Origin: Anthonomus grandis grandis
Lineage: Eukaryota; Arthropoda; Insecta; Coleoptera; Curculionidae
NCBI RefSeq assembly: GCF_022605725.1
Contig: NC_065552.1
Coordinates: forward strand, 16,324,785 to 16,388,784
Length of the DNA: 64,000 bases
Direction: 5' to 3'
Shown: positions 1 through 11,622 of the stretch, piece by piece
Position numbering within the stretch: the first letter of the stretch is position 1
Layout: each line of letters begins with the position of its first letter
The notes under the pieces: generated by a model
What the model was told of the DNA's origin: nothing
What the model saw: only the letters and a program-made list of their open reading frames with translations
The model's database searches: none
Position numbers and translations under genes: made by a program

Positions 1-279
1 ATAAATTATACTATTTATTCTATTACAGCAAGATAAACCAGAATATCTGTGTAATCAGTTTGACACAAAAATAATAGAAAACTGAAACGAGATATCATTC
101 TTTGCAATAAAGTGTAAATTAGTATTTTTTGTGACAAAAGTATGACCAATATTTTAATTGATAATACATGTTCTTCTATCTTTCCTTAAACAAAAATGTG
201 TCTGTCAGTCAATTACCAACGGCTGGACAATTCGAGCAAGTTTTTAAAATTTACTGCTATTATTGGACTGAATAGTTCT

Positions 280-955
280 AAATGCGTCAAAGTTCTGTTT
301 TATTAGTTCTCATAGAGTGTTAGAACGTGTGTTACTTTTTATAGTATTAATGGTAAATTAATGCAATATGTAACTAAAGTAAAGGATTTAGGAGTCATTT
401 TGAAAAAAATCTATCCTTAAGAGATCATTTAAATAATGTCACAGTTAAGTCTTCCAAGATGCATAATTTTTTTTTTGAGCCATTGCAGCTATTATAGCGT
501 TGGTTACTATAGGGGATGTATTGTTCACTATAATGTATTATTGTTCACCATAGTGAAGAATAGCAATACCAATAATATATCATAATATTACTGACTTGCT
601 AGCTCTAAGCTTGAAGATGTTCTAATATGAGCACCTTATCAGGCAGTGCAAAACCTATTAACTGAAGAAACCCAGCAAAGATTTTAAAGATTTTGTGCGT
701 TTAAATTGGATTTATTGATTGCTGATTAATCTTAAATTGAGAATAGCTTAAATTTAGTTATTCTTCAAGAACATACGAAATGGCAGGGGATGTTGTTTAT
801 ATATAAGCTTGCAAATAGAAGATGTAGATTCTAGTGATTTATTACAGTTAAACAGTGCACTAATAAAGATTTAACCTACGAGAAATATAATTTTAAATTT
901 GTTTGCATTCCATTTTAGCTATTTCTTACCATGTAAAGATAAATAAAGCTATTTT
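280..955 (+). mobile_element. Decayed Jockey-type non-LTR retrotransposon, 3' end of ORF2
   Basis: Reading through frameshifts gives the stretch INGKLMQYVTKVKDLGVIL (near 345-400). This is the typical segment after the RT catalytic motif of Jockey-like elements (variable loop, then KDLGV). Near 780-830 the stretch WQGMLFIYKLANRR matches the C-terminal region of the same ORF2 family. Several stops and frame changes separate the two, so the copy is dead. The 3' end is probably near the AATAAA-like stretch at 940-955. The clade is inferred from these two blocks only. Confidence 0.6.
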
Positions 956-1496
956 TTTTAATAAGAGCTACAGACATTTCGTTTTTTTTTTATTAGTTAT
1001 TAACTAACGAAATTTTCCAAGTGCAGTATATTTTTTGGGACTTTATATTTGCGACAAAAATTTGATTAGACTTGAAATACATTCATTATCAAGTTGTTAA
1101 TTTTTTCTTTGTGAAATTTTATTTAAATAATAAATCCAATTTTCGTTTTTTTTATATATTTTTAAAGTATAAGTTAATTTTTTCTTCTTCTTCCTCCTTT
1201 GTTACACTGGTTTCTTTCGGACTAGCTGTTATTGCTCTTGCCGGTCTTCTCACTTGCAACTGTGAGCTATGGTACTTTTGGCTCCTATACTACTTTTCTC
1301 TGTAGCATCTGGGTGCTGAGGTTGGATTAAAGGATTTTTAACTTCTTTCAGGATAGGAAAGAGTAATTAGGCTTCGGGGAAAGGTTGCCAGTTATCTTTG
1401 GGCGGAGCCAGAGCCTGAGCCCCACTCCTCGCAGAGAAAACAAAGCCTGAGCCAGTCGGGCGGAGGACTGAACGATCTCAGTCCTTTAATTTAAAC

Positions 1497-3026
1497 TTAG
1501 ATACTATAAGAACTGTTTTGGTCATATTTGAATTCGGCGGCTAATATCACATTACGCCTTTCTATGGCCGGTTTTCTCTTGGTCTCAGGAGAAATTCTCT
1601 TATTAGGGAGTAGTCTACACTTCTGACTTTTTCCTTGAACTTTGAATGTTTTTTTAATTATGTATTCTTGAATTGTATCAAGTTTGCAGTCAGGTTTGAA
1701 GAAGGGTGCATTAGTGAACATCCTCAAACACTTATTCTGAAACACCTGAAGCTTTTTGATGTTCGTCTTCGTGGTATTCCAGAAAATGTTTGAGGCGTAA
1801 AGCAGTTTAGGACGTAGAACCTGTTTATAGACCATTAGTTTATTAGTCAAAAAGAGCTTACTGCTCCTGCAGAGAAAGGAGTAAAGCGCATGAATGGTTC
1901 CATTGCATGAATTAATGTGCTTTATAATGTGCGTTTTAAAGTTTTTTTTTGTCGAAATATACTCCTAGGTACTTTATCTCATCTTTCCAGGGGACCAGCG
2001 TGCCCGAAATTGTCAAATTTGGGATGTTGCGGTCATGCTTTTTTGTTATTAGAGTGGTCTCTATTTTGTTACTATTTATTTTGATTTTCCAGTTGTTTGC
2101 CCACTCTATAATTTTATCTAGATGACTCTGCATGTACCCTGATATCTGGACTAAATTTTTACAGCTCGCAAAGATACAAGTGTCGTCCGCAAATAATGCG
2201 ATTTGCGAATAGTGTGTCCTTTTTGGAATATCCGCTTGGTATATGTTGAATAAAATTGGTGCGAGCGGGGAGCCTTGGGGAACTCCCGCTCTTATCCTGT
2301 TATAGGAGGTGATAGTTCCATTTATTTTAACGGTAAATTCCCTGTCTTTCAGGAAATTTTTAATAATGGGTCTGTAACTTTCCGGTTTTTTAATGTTTTT
2401 ACCCTGTTTAGGTATTACTACCACAATTGCTTTTTTCCATTCGTCCGGAAAATAGCACAGGCTAATACATTTGTTATAAATGGTTTTTATGTCCAAGAGT
2501 GTTTATTTCATCAGTGAGTGTTTATTTCATCATGACCTGGTGCTTTCTCATTCATTTGGTCTTTAATTACATCTCTTATTTCTTGTAGGCTTATACTTTT
2601 GTAGTTTGGTAATGCGTTTAGTGGTAGGTTTTCGATTTGTACGTTTGATAGCTTTATTTCTTCACGTAATTCGGGATTATCTGGTATATTGTTTAGGTCA
2701 AATTGTTCTGTTAATGATCTGTTAAAAGTTTCCGCCTTATCCCAGTCCGATTATACTAGGAGACCGTCTTGGTTTTCTATAGGCGGGAACTTTGTTTTTG
2801 TTCTCCCTCTCAGTATTTTTGAAACCTTCCAGAATTTTGATTTGTCTTCATCGCCATCGTTAAATTCTTCTAAAAAATTGCCCCATCTTTCATTTCTGAA
2901 GTCGAAGACTTCGTTTTTTATTCTTTTCGTAAGATTATTCGCAATTCTTTTTGCCTCTGGGTCTTTTTGCAGTCTAGCCTGTTTATTTAGTCTGTTTCTT
3001 GTTCTTATTAACCTTTTAATTCTCAT
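1497..3026 (-). pseudogene. ORF2 reverse transcriptase and C-terminal region
   Basis: The segments 3026-2751 (linker), 2496-1936 (RT) and 1850-1497 (C-terminal) line up as one ORF2 broken by stops. The RT part keeps VPQGSPLAP and the FADD catalytic motif. However, PESYRPI is followed at once by IKNFLKDREF, so the fingers/palm portion that should contain the first catalytic Asp (motif A) is missing. The C-terminal part (MVYKQVLRPKLLYASNIFWNT) matches the thumb-proximal region of Jockey ORF2. The enzyme could not be active even without the stops. Confidence 0.8.
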
Positions 3027-3049
3027 TGGGAAGACTATGGAGTGGGTGT

Positions 3050-3845
3050 TTGCGATTGAGATTTTAGTGGTTGCTAAATTAAACTATTCTGTAATTGCAT
3101 CTGTTAATTGTTTTATTGAGGAATCTATTTCCTCAATAGAGCTTGGAGTTGGGATTGGATGATTTTCTGCAAGTATATTTTTAAACATTTCCCAGTTGGT
3201 GAGTTTTTTTAGGATAGGGATCTTGCATAGAGGTTTGAGCTACAGTGATTAGGATTGGGGTATGATCAGAGGAACTAAGGGAGTCCATATTTTCAACCAC
3301 AATGTTATGGCTTAAGTTTTTTGTGACAGCTATACCTAGAATATCAGGAGTGGTATGGTGATAGTGTGTAGGGTCTTTTGGTGCTACTACCTGTATGGTA
3401 TTTTCACTTAAGTATCTTTCCAGTGTGCGCCCGGCTGCTGTCTCTGCTACGCATCCCCAGCTTCTATTTTTTGCATTCCAATCCCCCGCCGCTATGCTGG
3501 GGGTATCTTCTCTAAAAAAAGTGTCTAATGTTTCTGTTGTTAAGTATTGAGATGGTGGCTTATATACTGAGATGATGAGAACCTCTTTGTCTTCTTATTG
3601 CGTTGCGGTACTTCTTGGTGGGTAATGTTTCTTTGGATTAGTATTGCCGTGCCCCCGCCCACTACGTTTGGCCTGTCGTTTCTATAAACTTTGTAGTTCT
3701 GTATTTTGAGTTTAGTGTACGGTCTTAGGTAGGTTTCTTGAATCAGCGCTATGTCAATATTGTTATCGTTTAAGAACTCACAAAGTTCGGATGCGTTTTG
3801 AGTAAAGCGACTGCGCGTTCCAACTAACAGTATTCAGGCATTTGA
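3050..3845 (-). pseudogene. ORF2 endonuclease (APE) domain of the Jockey-like element
   Basis: Conceptual translation across small frame breaks shows the ordered APE motifs: ELCEFLNDNNIDIALIQET (metal-binding Glu), GDWNAKNRSWG (Asp/Asn pair) and SSDHTPI (catalytic Asp-His). This endonuclease nicks chromosomal DNA to prime reverse transcription. No single open frame covers it, so it is inactive here. It starts directly after the ORF1 stop, the usual Jockey arrangement. Confidence 0.75.
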
Positions 3846-3859
3846 CGGAATCCCCCAGT

Positions 3860-5113
3860 CTACGAGTTTGCACCTAGGAGCAATAATTTTACCGCTGGAT
3901 TACTATTTAGGACGTTAAGCTTATTGAGGAGGTTACCATTTTTTTGATTCAGTTCGTTTTCGGGGAGACTCAATAAATAGAAAAATGGGTTATTCCCCGC
4001 GCTATCGATGTTTGCTGACGTGGCCACCCCCCTCTTTGGCTCTGGCCCCTGAACGCGGTCGGGTAGAGTTTTTTCCGCGTATGACGCTGCCGTAGCCTTT
4101 TTTTTCTGACTATTGACAAAGTTTGGGTTCTTTGGGTACTGCCAGTAGTTTGCAGGGTGGTCCCCACCGCAATTGCAACATTCAGCCGGTTTATCCATTT
4201 CCTTATCGCAATTCTTGTAGAAATGTGCTCCCTTGCACTTATGGCACCTTGGCGCAATATTGCAATTGCTGAGTGAGTGACCGCACCCCTGACAACAATG
4301 ACACTGCCCAATTTGTCTGGTGTCTTCTCGGGTTTTTGACTTAAGGTTCTCGACCCTGACCCTTATGTTTAGGAGTGAGCTCACTTCGTAAATTTTTTGT
4401 TGCTCTTTAGGCAAAAGGAACCTGGTCAAGTCGGTTTCCCTCCTTCGCCCTGGACCAGTCTTAAACCAGCCCAGTTCGAAGGGGGTGAAACCCAGCGCTT
4501 TTACTTCGTCCTCTATTTCAGATAAATTAATGTTATAATCGAATCCTCTCAATATTAAATTAAGCTTATGATCATCCTCCAAAAAGAACAAATGGTACTC
4601 TTGGTTATTTTCTCTGAGAAGCTTAGTAAGGTCCCTATGGTCCTGAGATGTCTTAGGGAACAGAGCCAAGCCCATCCTGTCCCTTCTCACTTCTTTCAAC
4701 TGGATTTTGTTATACATGTGTTTGTGCTTTTGCACCCAATTTGTCGTATCCTTTAATACTATCTTTGGAACTTTGACCGCGTTGTTATCCTGGTTAGGCT
4801 TAGCTCTGTTTTGGTTTAAAAGTGACAGATTGGAAAGTGGTGTTTGAAGAGGGTTACTATTAGACTCTCGGCTCGTGCCTGACATTGGGAAGTCATCAAT
4901 TTTACTATTTGTATTTTGTGACCGTATGCTCATCTCAACATCTGGCGTCCCTTGGGCGCCGTCAGGTGAGGAGGCTTGCGTGCTGCGCATTCGTTTTCTA
5001 GAGTTTAGCTCTTCTTCTTCTCTCTGGTTGTGACTACTCAACATTGCCAGTTCATTAGCTAGATTTGCGTTATTAGTCGCCAAATTCCTATTGAAATTCA
5101 ATGTTTCTTCCAA
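3860..5113 (-). pseudogene. ORF1 C-terminal part, gag-like with CCHC zinc knuckles
   Basis: 417 residues. The middle (about residues 120-240) resembles the RNA-binding domain that precedes the knuckles in Jockey-type gag proteins. Residues about 270-325 hold three cysteine/histidine clusters: CCQGCGHSLSNC, CHKCKGAHFYKNC and CCNCGGDHPANYW. In the family these are nucleic-acid-binding knuckles of the ORF1 ribonucleoprotein. This part joins the coiled-coil segment upstream after a one-base frameshift, and its stop lies about 20 bp before the ORF2 endonuclease begins. It is therefore one ORF1 broken once. Confidence 0.8.
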
Positions 5114-5121
5114 TTTGAGAT

Positions 5122-5715
5122 TCAGGGAGGAAAGCTGCTCTCTATACGATTTTCTTTTTGTAAATTGTCAATTTTTATTTGCATTGATTCTGCCTGAGAT
5201 TTTAAGAAAGAGTTGGCTTTTTCAAAAAGTTCAACCTCTCTTTCCTTTTGTTCAAGGGATTCTTGTTGTCTAATGATCAAAGCCTCCCTTTCCTGAATCT
5301 CAATCTGGAGCCGTTCGTTAATAATAGTCGTTTGCTTCATTTTCTCCACTTGGAGCGGAAGCTCAATTCCCCGGACACCCTTGGAGTTACCGAGGGGAGG
5401 GGGTGAAAAGAGATTTTGAGTGGGTTTGATGGGGTTCTTACTTGTTGTAGGGTCTTTTTGGACAGGTTTTTTGAACTGCCCGGATATAGGATCCCCAGAC
5501 TTACACCGCTCTAATCTTTCTTTGTCCCGTTCTGCTCTTTCTGCCAATTTCCTTTGCTTTTCTTTCTTTTTCTCCGTAGTGTCATCCTCTTTGATGCTGC
5601 TGCTTGTGGTATTACCATCGACCTCTGAACTGCATTTGCTTTCGAAGCTGTCTTCTATTTCCTTCCTTGTTCTGATCTCCCCAAATATCCGCCCTCCCCC
5701 CCCCCCCCCCCCCAT
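5122..5715 (-). pseudogene. ORF1 N-terminal part of the Jockey-like element (coiled coil)
   Basis: The translated stretch begins in a run of glycines caused by the poly-C tract on the plus strand, then a charged Lys/Glu-rich segment and a long heptad-like coiled coil (residues about 115-190: repeated Glu, Gln, Lys, Leu). It ends at an early stop. The next frame continues the same coiled coil without a gap from about 5140 (EQLSSLNLKLEETLNF), so a single one-base frameshift separates it from the zinc-knuckle part. ORF1 proteins of this type bind element RNA and multimerise through the coil. The true start is uncertain because of the homopolymer. Confidence 0.7.
5696..5714. repeat. Poly-C tract at the ORF1 start
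   Basis: An almost pure C run at the 5' end of the minus-strand ORF1. It reads as a glycine run on the minus strand and makes the ORF1 start and frame uncertain. Confidence 0.9.
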
Positions 5716-6009
5716 AGGATGTTCTGTTGTTGTTTGGCTTTTTTTTATTGTCTTTGTTCTAATCCTATTTAAATATGCAACTAAATAGATATCACAGTAC
5801 TTTAAAGTATTCCGAATACTCGACGTTATTTATCCGCGGTCAACCGTCCGATACCTCGGTCGACTCGAGACTCTCCTTCTTTCTCAATTACAATGGACTC
5901 GAGTCGTATTTTGACGGCCGCCCAATCTTGTTGTTTATTATGGACCTACAGTTTAACGTGGGTTCCGAACCACGAGCGTTTTCTTTTTGTAAGACAAACA
6001 CAAACAACC

Positions 6010-6081
6010 ATGCCCCTGCCAGGATTCGAACCCGAGACTACACGATTGCATCGTGAACACTTTGCCCACGGTTCTACCGGG
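6010..6081 (-). repeat. tRNA-derived SINE head (tRNA-like, minus strand)
   Basis: On the minus strand the segment has a good pol III B box (GGGTTCGAATCC), a degenerate A box (GGTAGAACCGTGGG), an anticodon-like arm (CACG / ATGCAAT / CGTG) and short acceptor pairing of CCCC with GGGG. The D and T stems are imperfect, so this is not a convincing functional tRNA. A related tRNA-like segment lies at 46201-46270; both share the ATCGTGTAG block and the B box. A tRNA-derived SINE is the best explanation. The SINE body probably extends to about 5890. Confidence 0.55.
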
Positions 6082-6583
6082 GTTGTCTATAAGTTAATTT
6101 AATATCACAAGGTTGGAATTAAATATATTGCTTTAGAAAAATCTTTTTAAAAAGAATTGATAGAAACTGCTTCTTTTTATTTATTTTAAATTTATCAATA
6201 TCTATATATATATTCAGAGGGTGAAGGGACTCATTTAAAAGTAGAGTATGTTCATTTAAAAAAAACACATAATAATTATTTATTTTTTGGTATTAATTTA
6301 TGCAAAAGTAGGCTATTTAAATTTACATTAAATTTTAATAATTAAAATTTTGTCACATTTAAGGTTATATGTAAGAATCTTTTCTTCGATCGAATTATTA
6401 TTAAGTAATATATTAAATGGTTTTTCATTTATAAAGAAAGGAACTAAGACATCTCAAAAAAGCATACAAAGACGTGGAACCTATCAGATCCAATAGCAAG
6501 TAGTCAACTTTTATACCACTTTATCATCCAAAAAAAATTTTTAAAGCGATTTAATATTTTAAGCATTTTATGGTATTTTTCAG
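6082..6583. other. AT-rich sequence, no gene seen
   Basis: No conserved coding or RNA signal. It probably forms the end of the last intron of the GH31 gene, since the acceptor TATTTTTCAG ends at 6583. Confidence 0.5.
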
Positions 6584-6768
6584 AGTATCTTCTAGGAGAC
6601 TCCATCCTGGTAGCACCCGTAATGGAAGAGGGCGCAACTGCGAGGTCTGTATACCTTCCAAATGGCACTTGGCTAGATGGAACTGACGGAACTACCACAT
6701 ACGATGGACCAATTACCTTGAATTATAACGCACCACTTAATGTGCTACCTTGGTTTATTAAGGAATAA
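6584..6768 (+). CDS. Glycoside hydrolase family 31 gene, terminal exon
   Basis: After the acceptor site TATTTTTCAG (ending 6583) the exon reads, from 6586, YLLGDSILVAPVMEEGATAR... and ends APLNVLPWFIKE with a TAA at 6766-6768 (60 complete codons). This is the conserved C-terminal end of the GH31 catalytic domain, closest in memory to insect proteins annotated as myogenesis-regulating glycosidase or alpha-glucosidase-like. The catalytic aspartates are encoded upstream, outside the window, so activity cannot be judged. The exon starts with two bases (AG) that finish a split codon. An AATAAA overlaps the stop codon (6764-6769). The gene converges on the pgant7-like gene, whose stop is 777 bp away. 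Confidence 0.82.
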
Positions 6769-7545
6769 ATATTCTATTTAAAATATAGAAGTAAAAATGC
6801 AAGGCCAATAATAACCGACGTTTATTGTAAGATTCTTATTTAATTAAATTATAACAACTTATTATCATTAATTATCGCATTTGCAGTAAAATTATATTAT
6901 TGGATTAGCACTTAATAGTCATACATTTCAATTGTTTTAAAAAGCTCGATGCAATAATAAATTGACATATTCAGAATCTTTAAATTATTTTACAATTTAT
7001 TATTTATGGTTCATATATTGTAGACATCGTGTTTATCACCGGAGCTGCTAAACGTAAACCTTACTGCAAATGTTAAGTACGAATATTCATTATCTACTTT
7101 TTACAAATAATATTTCCTAATTTCGAATAACCAAGAAATGCTTTAATTCTTATTAATCTCATAAAGAGAAAAATTACCAGAATTTTCAGAAAACAAAATT
7201 CTATGTTATAAAAAAGAGGCACGAAGTTTAGGTAACAAAGTTTTTAAATTTGTATTTTAATTTTTTTTTAATAAAAAAAGGTCCTTGAATAGAAAAAAGG
7301 CACCCTTATACCTAATGATTGCAAGTTAACTTACCGGGTAAGTCTTAATCGTGATATAGATTAAGTCAGCGTATAAAATACCAAATATATAATATTCAGC
7401 CCAAACATAATGTTTTTTTAAGGTAAAAAAATTTAACAATAATATTTACATCCATTTTAAAGAAAAAAAACACATCAGGCAGTAGAAAACATGGAAGAAC
7501 AGTAAATTATCTTGAAAACCAGGAAAATAAAACTAATCACCATAG
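6769..7545. other. Convergent intergenic region between GH31 and pgant7-like genes
   Basis: AT-rich, no coding signal. It should hold the 3' UTRs of both convergent genes. I see no repeat of clear identity. Confidence 0.6.
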
Positions 7546-7723
7546 TTACCACTTGGGAGTCAGCTGCTTGAATTGCCATTGTTGATATGCGTTATTAACG
7601 TCACAGGGCATTAATGAGAGATGTGACGTTTGTGGGTGCAGGGCCATACATTTCTTGTGTACCCTGTGCATTAGAGTATGAGTGGATTCGTCGTACAGCC
7701 ATGGGCCGTCGACTGTCCCCAAC
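7546..7723 (-). CDS. pgant7: pgant7-like exon 8 (last coding exon, lectin gamma repeat)
   Basis: Acceptor TTTAAATAG. 58 codons and a TAA at 7548-7546: LGTVDGPWLYDESTHTLMHR, HKKCMALHP, SLMPCDVNNAYQQWQFKQL. This holds the QxW-type end of the lectin domain. The first base completes the Arg codon split by the previous intron. Confidence 0.9.
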
Positions 7724-8412
7724 CTATTTAAAAAAATACAATATCATTTTTAATAGTATTATTGAGAAAAAGTCTGATGGATGTCTTTAAACTAGCAAAA
7801 CCAGTTTTGTCTGTTATTAAGTCAGGTCATAAAAAGCTGAAAACACAGCTGTGAACAAGAAAACTGAGAGTAAAACTAATTCAGGAATATAATACAAATG
7901 CCAATGGTCAAAAGATATACCTAAAAACTTTGTGCGACTCATAACAACGATAACAAGGAGTAGAACGGAGCACTGTCTCCACTTAACAATGTGAACAAAT
8001 GACACCATAAATAATATACAGGGTGATTGATGGTTGATGGTATCTTAGACGTTTACGGAGAACGGAAAATGGATTTTTTTGACAATTTGGCATCATGGAC
8101 TTTAGCTGGTGATATAACGATTAAAAATATTTTTAGCGATACAGCGTTGCTTATACCAAAAAATAGTAGCAACTTTGTTATTTTCAATTGGAATATTTTT
8201 GTATGTTAATTGTATGTTATTTTATTTACCGATCCGCTATCATTTTATGATTTTGTATAAGTTGTTCCTATACCTAACTTTAGTGGTTTTCGAGAAATTA
8301 ATTATTTTCTTTATTTTTTGACCAAAACATAGCTCCAAATAAATTTTTATTACTACGGCACTGGAACGCGCCGAAAATTGAAATTATAAAGGTAATTTAC
8401 GGAAGTATTGTA

Positions 8413-10712
8413 CAGGGTGTCCCATTTTGGGTACTTTTGCGGGGTATCTCCGTTATTTTTAACGTTAGCGTGATGCGGTTTTCGCGACAGTGTGCTACTT
8501 TTTCGTGAAAATAACGATGCCATTAACAAAAATTCCAAAGCCCTCTTAGTTTTTCCTATATATTCCTTTTAGTTTAGTTCCTATATCTTATAGGCCATTT
8601 TTGAAAATTAGACATTTTGGGACCCCCCTTGTATTTCGGTTATTCTTTAACTTATCGAATATGTAAAAAAACAGTTTTATGGATTTTTTTCCGTAGAATA
8701 CAGTGGCGTAAATTATTTTTTTTTAATATTTAGTGTTTTTGAGTTATAAGCCAAACTTATGTTTTTTTAATGAAACACCCTGTATATATATGCACTAATA
8801 AATTTGTCTTCTTTTTACCTTTTCAAAAATATATAATGGTATGCACTTTTTTTTAAGAAACATACAAATAAATGACAATTTTCTAAAATTAAGGACATAA
8901 ATTTATTAGTAGGCCATGAATAACAATAACAAAGATAAAACTTACACAAATCACTAACAAAGAATTGGATTCATTGCAAATTCATTGGATGCAATCAAAA
9001 TATACCTATTGAGACAAAAGCATATTATTAAAAAAAATACACTACAACAGTAGAGCTCCAATTTTTACAACATAAGCTTGTTTTGTAGCATAAAGCAACA
9101 AAACATACAAAACAAAAAACTCAACTGTATTTAACAAAAAAAAATGATGACCATTCTCTCGAATGCAAAATTGGCACATTTTTGTGATTCTTTCAATGGC
9201 ATTAAATAGAAACATTGGTCTCCTTCGCAGATTTTGAAAGGCTAAATTAATTGCCTCTCGAAGTTCGGCAATTCCATCATAACGTGTTTTATACACTTCA
9301 TTTTGTAGATCCCATAAAAAAAATCCAAAATTGAAAGATCTAGAGATCGTGGGGGCCATCTTACAGGTCCGTTGGTACCTATCCATCTTTGCGGAAAATT
9401 ACTTTCAAGAAATTCCCTTACTAGCCTTGAATCTTGTTGTAAGTAAACTGCATTATATTGCGCTAGAGGAATATTTTCTAGTAGTTCAGGAATAACTTCC
9501 TCAAGGATTTCTAGGTATCTACGTGCTGTAAGACCTCCTACAAAAATCCGATAAACTATTTTTCTGCCCAAAATAAAACAAGACACCCCAACTCCAAAAC
9601 GTCCCTGTTGTGCCCTTTCGAATAATAAATGCTGATTTTCTGTTTTCCAATTCCTGGTATTGTGACGATTAAAAATGCCCGCACTTGAAAAAAAACATTC
9701 ATCTGACCAAATAACAAGTCTGCCGAACAAATCATTAGCTTCGATTTATTGTAGATACTACCGGCAAAACAGTGCTCGGCGCTCAGCATCGCCAGGATGC
9801 AACTGTTGCACAATACTAAATTTATACGGAGGATACTTGTATTTTTTTAGGATCCTTTGAGCATTAGTTTTTGACACACAATTTATCACATTCAATATAT
9901 CCCAAAACATCTATTTCTTTTCTTTCCCTATTCTCCTTGTTATAGGTTTTCGGACGCAGGCGAACAAAGGTTCCGTGTTCTAAACTACTAAATTTGCTTT
10001 TAAGCGAGCAAATATCTCAATAAAGGGTTGTCGCCTCTCTGGATATCTAACAAACACAAACTTATAATCGTAATTTAAATTTTAGTACCCATTATCGCTT
10101 ACTTACCTTTGAAAATATAACGCCGAAGCTTCTTCAGAATTTTCGTTACTTTGTATAAAACATACCAACATATCATATTTTTCGTAATATAAATATTTGA
10201 CATTTAGTTGACTTTTGTTTTGTTATCAACAAGAGTCATGGCCTACTAATAAATGTATGTCCTTAATTTTAGAAAATTGTCATTTATTTGTATGTTTCTT
10301 AAAAAAAAGTGCATACCATTAAGGTAAGAAGAAGACAAATTTATTAGTGCATAGATATACAGGGTGTTTCATTAAAAAAAAAACATAAGTTTGGCTTATA
10401 ACTCGAAAACAGATAAATATTTAAATATTAAAAAAAAATAATCTACGCCACTGCATTCTACGGAAAAAAAATCTATAAAACTGTTTTTTTACATATTCGA
10501 TAAGTTAAAGAATAACCGAAATACAAGGGGGGTCCCAAAATGTCGAACTTTCAAAAATGGCCTATATCTTAAAAACTAAGAGGGCTTTGGAATTTTTGTT
10601 AACGGCATTGTTATTTTCACGAAAAAGTAGCACACTGTCGCGAAAACCGCATCACGCCAACGTTAAAAATAACGGAGATACCCCGCAAAAGTACCCAAAA
10701 TGGGACACCCTG
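8413..10712 (-). mobile_element. Mariner-type element B, 2,300 bp, about 480-bp inverted repeats
   Basis: Termini CAGGGTGTCCCATTTTGGGT in inverted orientation at 8413 and 10712, with TA at 8411-8412 and 10713-10714. The inverted repeats run to about 8920 and 10236. The right arm of element A has the uninterrupted site with a single TA (13782-13783), which proves insertion of B into A. The transposase gene (minus strand) lies between the arms. Confidence 0.92.
9042..9960 (-). pseudogene. Transposase of element B (DDE, mariner-type)
   Basis: Minus-strand reading: MFWDILNVINCVSKTNAQRI (near 9912), YPPYKFSIVQQLHPGDAE, a stop, then the long open part from 9730 with VIWSDECFFSSAGIFNR (first Asp), LEILEEVIPELLENIPLAQY, LQQDS (second Asp) and WPPRSLDLSILDFF (third Asp region). 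A C-terminal segment continues in another frame to 9042. Compared with relatives, the GAPPHYAR-like residues after the second Asp are deleted. Frameshifts and at least one stop make it a pseudogene. Confidence 0.78.
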
Positions 10713-11622
10713 TACATTAGTTTTCACTATAAAAGTTTCTTCTACGTTGTACAGGGTTATTAAAAATTGGTGATTTTATCGCTAGATACAAAAATTCTGA
10801 TATGTGCATTTTTTAAACTGGAACACACTGTATATTATATAATATTCTAAAAGTAAATTGAAATCCCCTTCTAACGAGGTATCATGTTCCTATAACTAAG
10901 TAGTTCGTTTTCTAAAATAAAAGCAATTTTCTCTAAAAAAAAAAAATATTTTGACATATTTGCTTTAGGTCGCCATGAAAGGTCATGATGCAACAATGCT
11001 ATTCTATTGATGTTTGATAGTTGATTAATAGTAAATACGCTTGGGTGTTTTTTTTAAATAGTGACCTAAAAATTCATTAAAATGGAAAGAAATAGTTATT
11101 TAAATGAAGTTTTCAAGAACCTATTTATTATTCATGGGCAATGACAAAATTGTCGCAACAACATGCAGAAAGTCCAACGAAATGTATCCCAATTTAAAAA
11201 AAAAATTGGTAAGGAACATTTATGCAATTACTAAAGGAACATTTATGCGAAACCAAATTAACTTTATACAATTTGGTTCACAATTTAAAAATGATACAAG
11301 TTCACCCAAGCCTGTAACGTCTGATGAGGACAACATCGTGAATTTGAGTGAGTTTTAGCCTACTTTCACGCATATTCACAAGCTTCCATCCGGAGTGCAG
11401 CAGATGATTTAGGCCTAACTTATTATTCTGTGCAAAAAAGTCTGGACGACAATAATATGCATCCCTTTAAATTTTCCAAAGTACATCAGCTGAAACTGGA
11501 TGGTTACCAACCGTCGCGTTCGATATTGTGAGACACCTCAGACACGCACTCAAGAGGATCCAAACTTTAAAAAAAATAATATGGACAGATAAAGCAAAGT
11601 TTTCTAGCGAAGGTATTTTTAA

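Larger units (their letters stand above)
1180..5716 (-). mobile_element. Jockey-like non-LTR retrotransposon (two ORFs, degenerate)
   Basis: A gag-like ORF1 (5715-3860) is followed by an ORF2 with apurinic endonuclease (about 3845-3180), linker (3026-2751), reverse transcriptase (2496-1936) and C-terminal part (1850-1497), all on the minus strand. No RNase H domain is visible, which fits the Jockey clade. The 3' UTR continues to about 1180, where the minus strand shows a GAAGAAGAAGAAA-like tail. The element is full-length in layout but carries frameshifts and stops. It lies upstream of the GH31 terminal exon and in the same region as that gene's expected last intron. Confidence 0.85.

Noticed and set aside
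1072..1305. Plus-strand frame with a Ser run and hydrophobic end
   Set aside because: It lies over the 3' UTR of the minus-strand Jockey-like element and has no gene context.
6010..6081. Functional tRNA gene (GCA anticodon position)
   Set aside because: Stems are imperfect and a diverged relative occurs at 46201-46270, so a SINE is more likely.
6504..6698. Minus-strand open frame over the GH31 exon
   Set aside because: Shadow of the plus-strand exon with a recognisable GH31 C-terminus.
10557..10763. Open frame ALLFSRKSSTLSRKPHHANVKNNG (also at 8353-8538)
   Set aside because: Identical reading on both inverted arms of element B; terminal-repeat sequence, not a gene.
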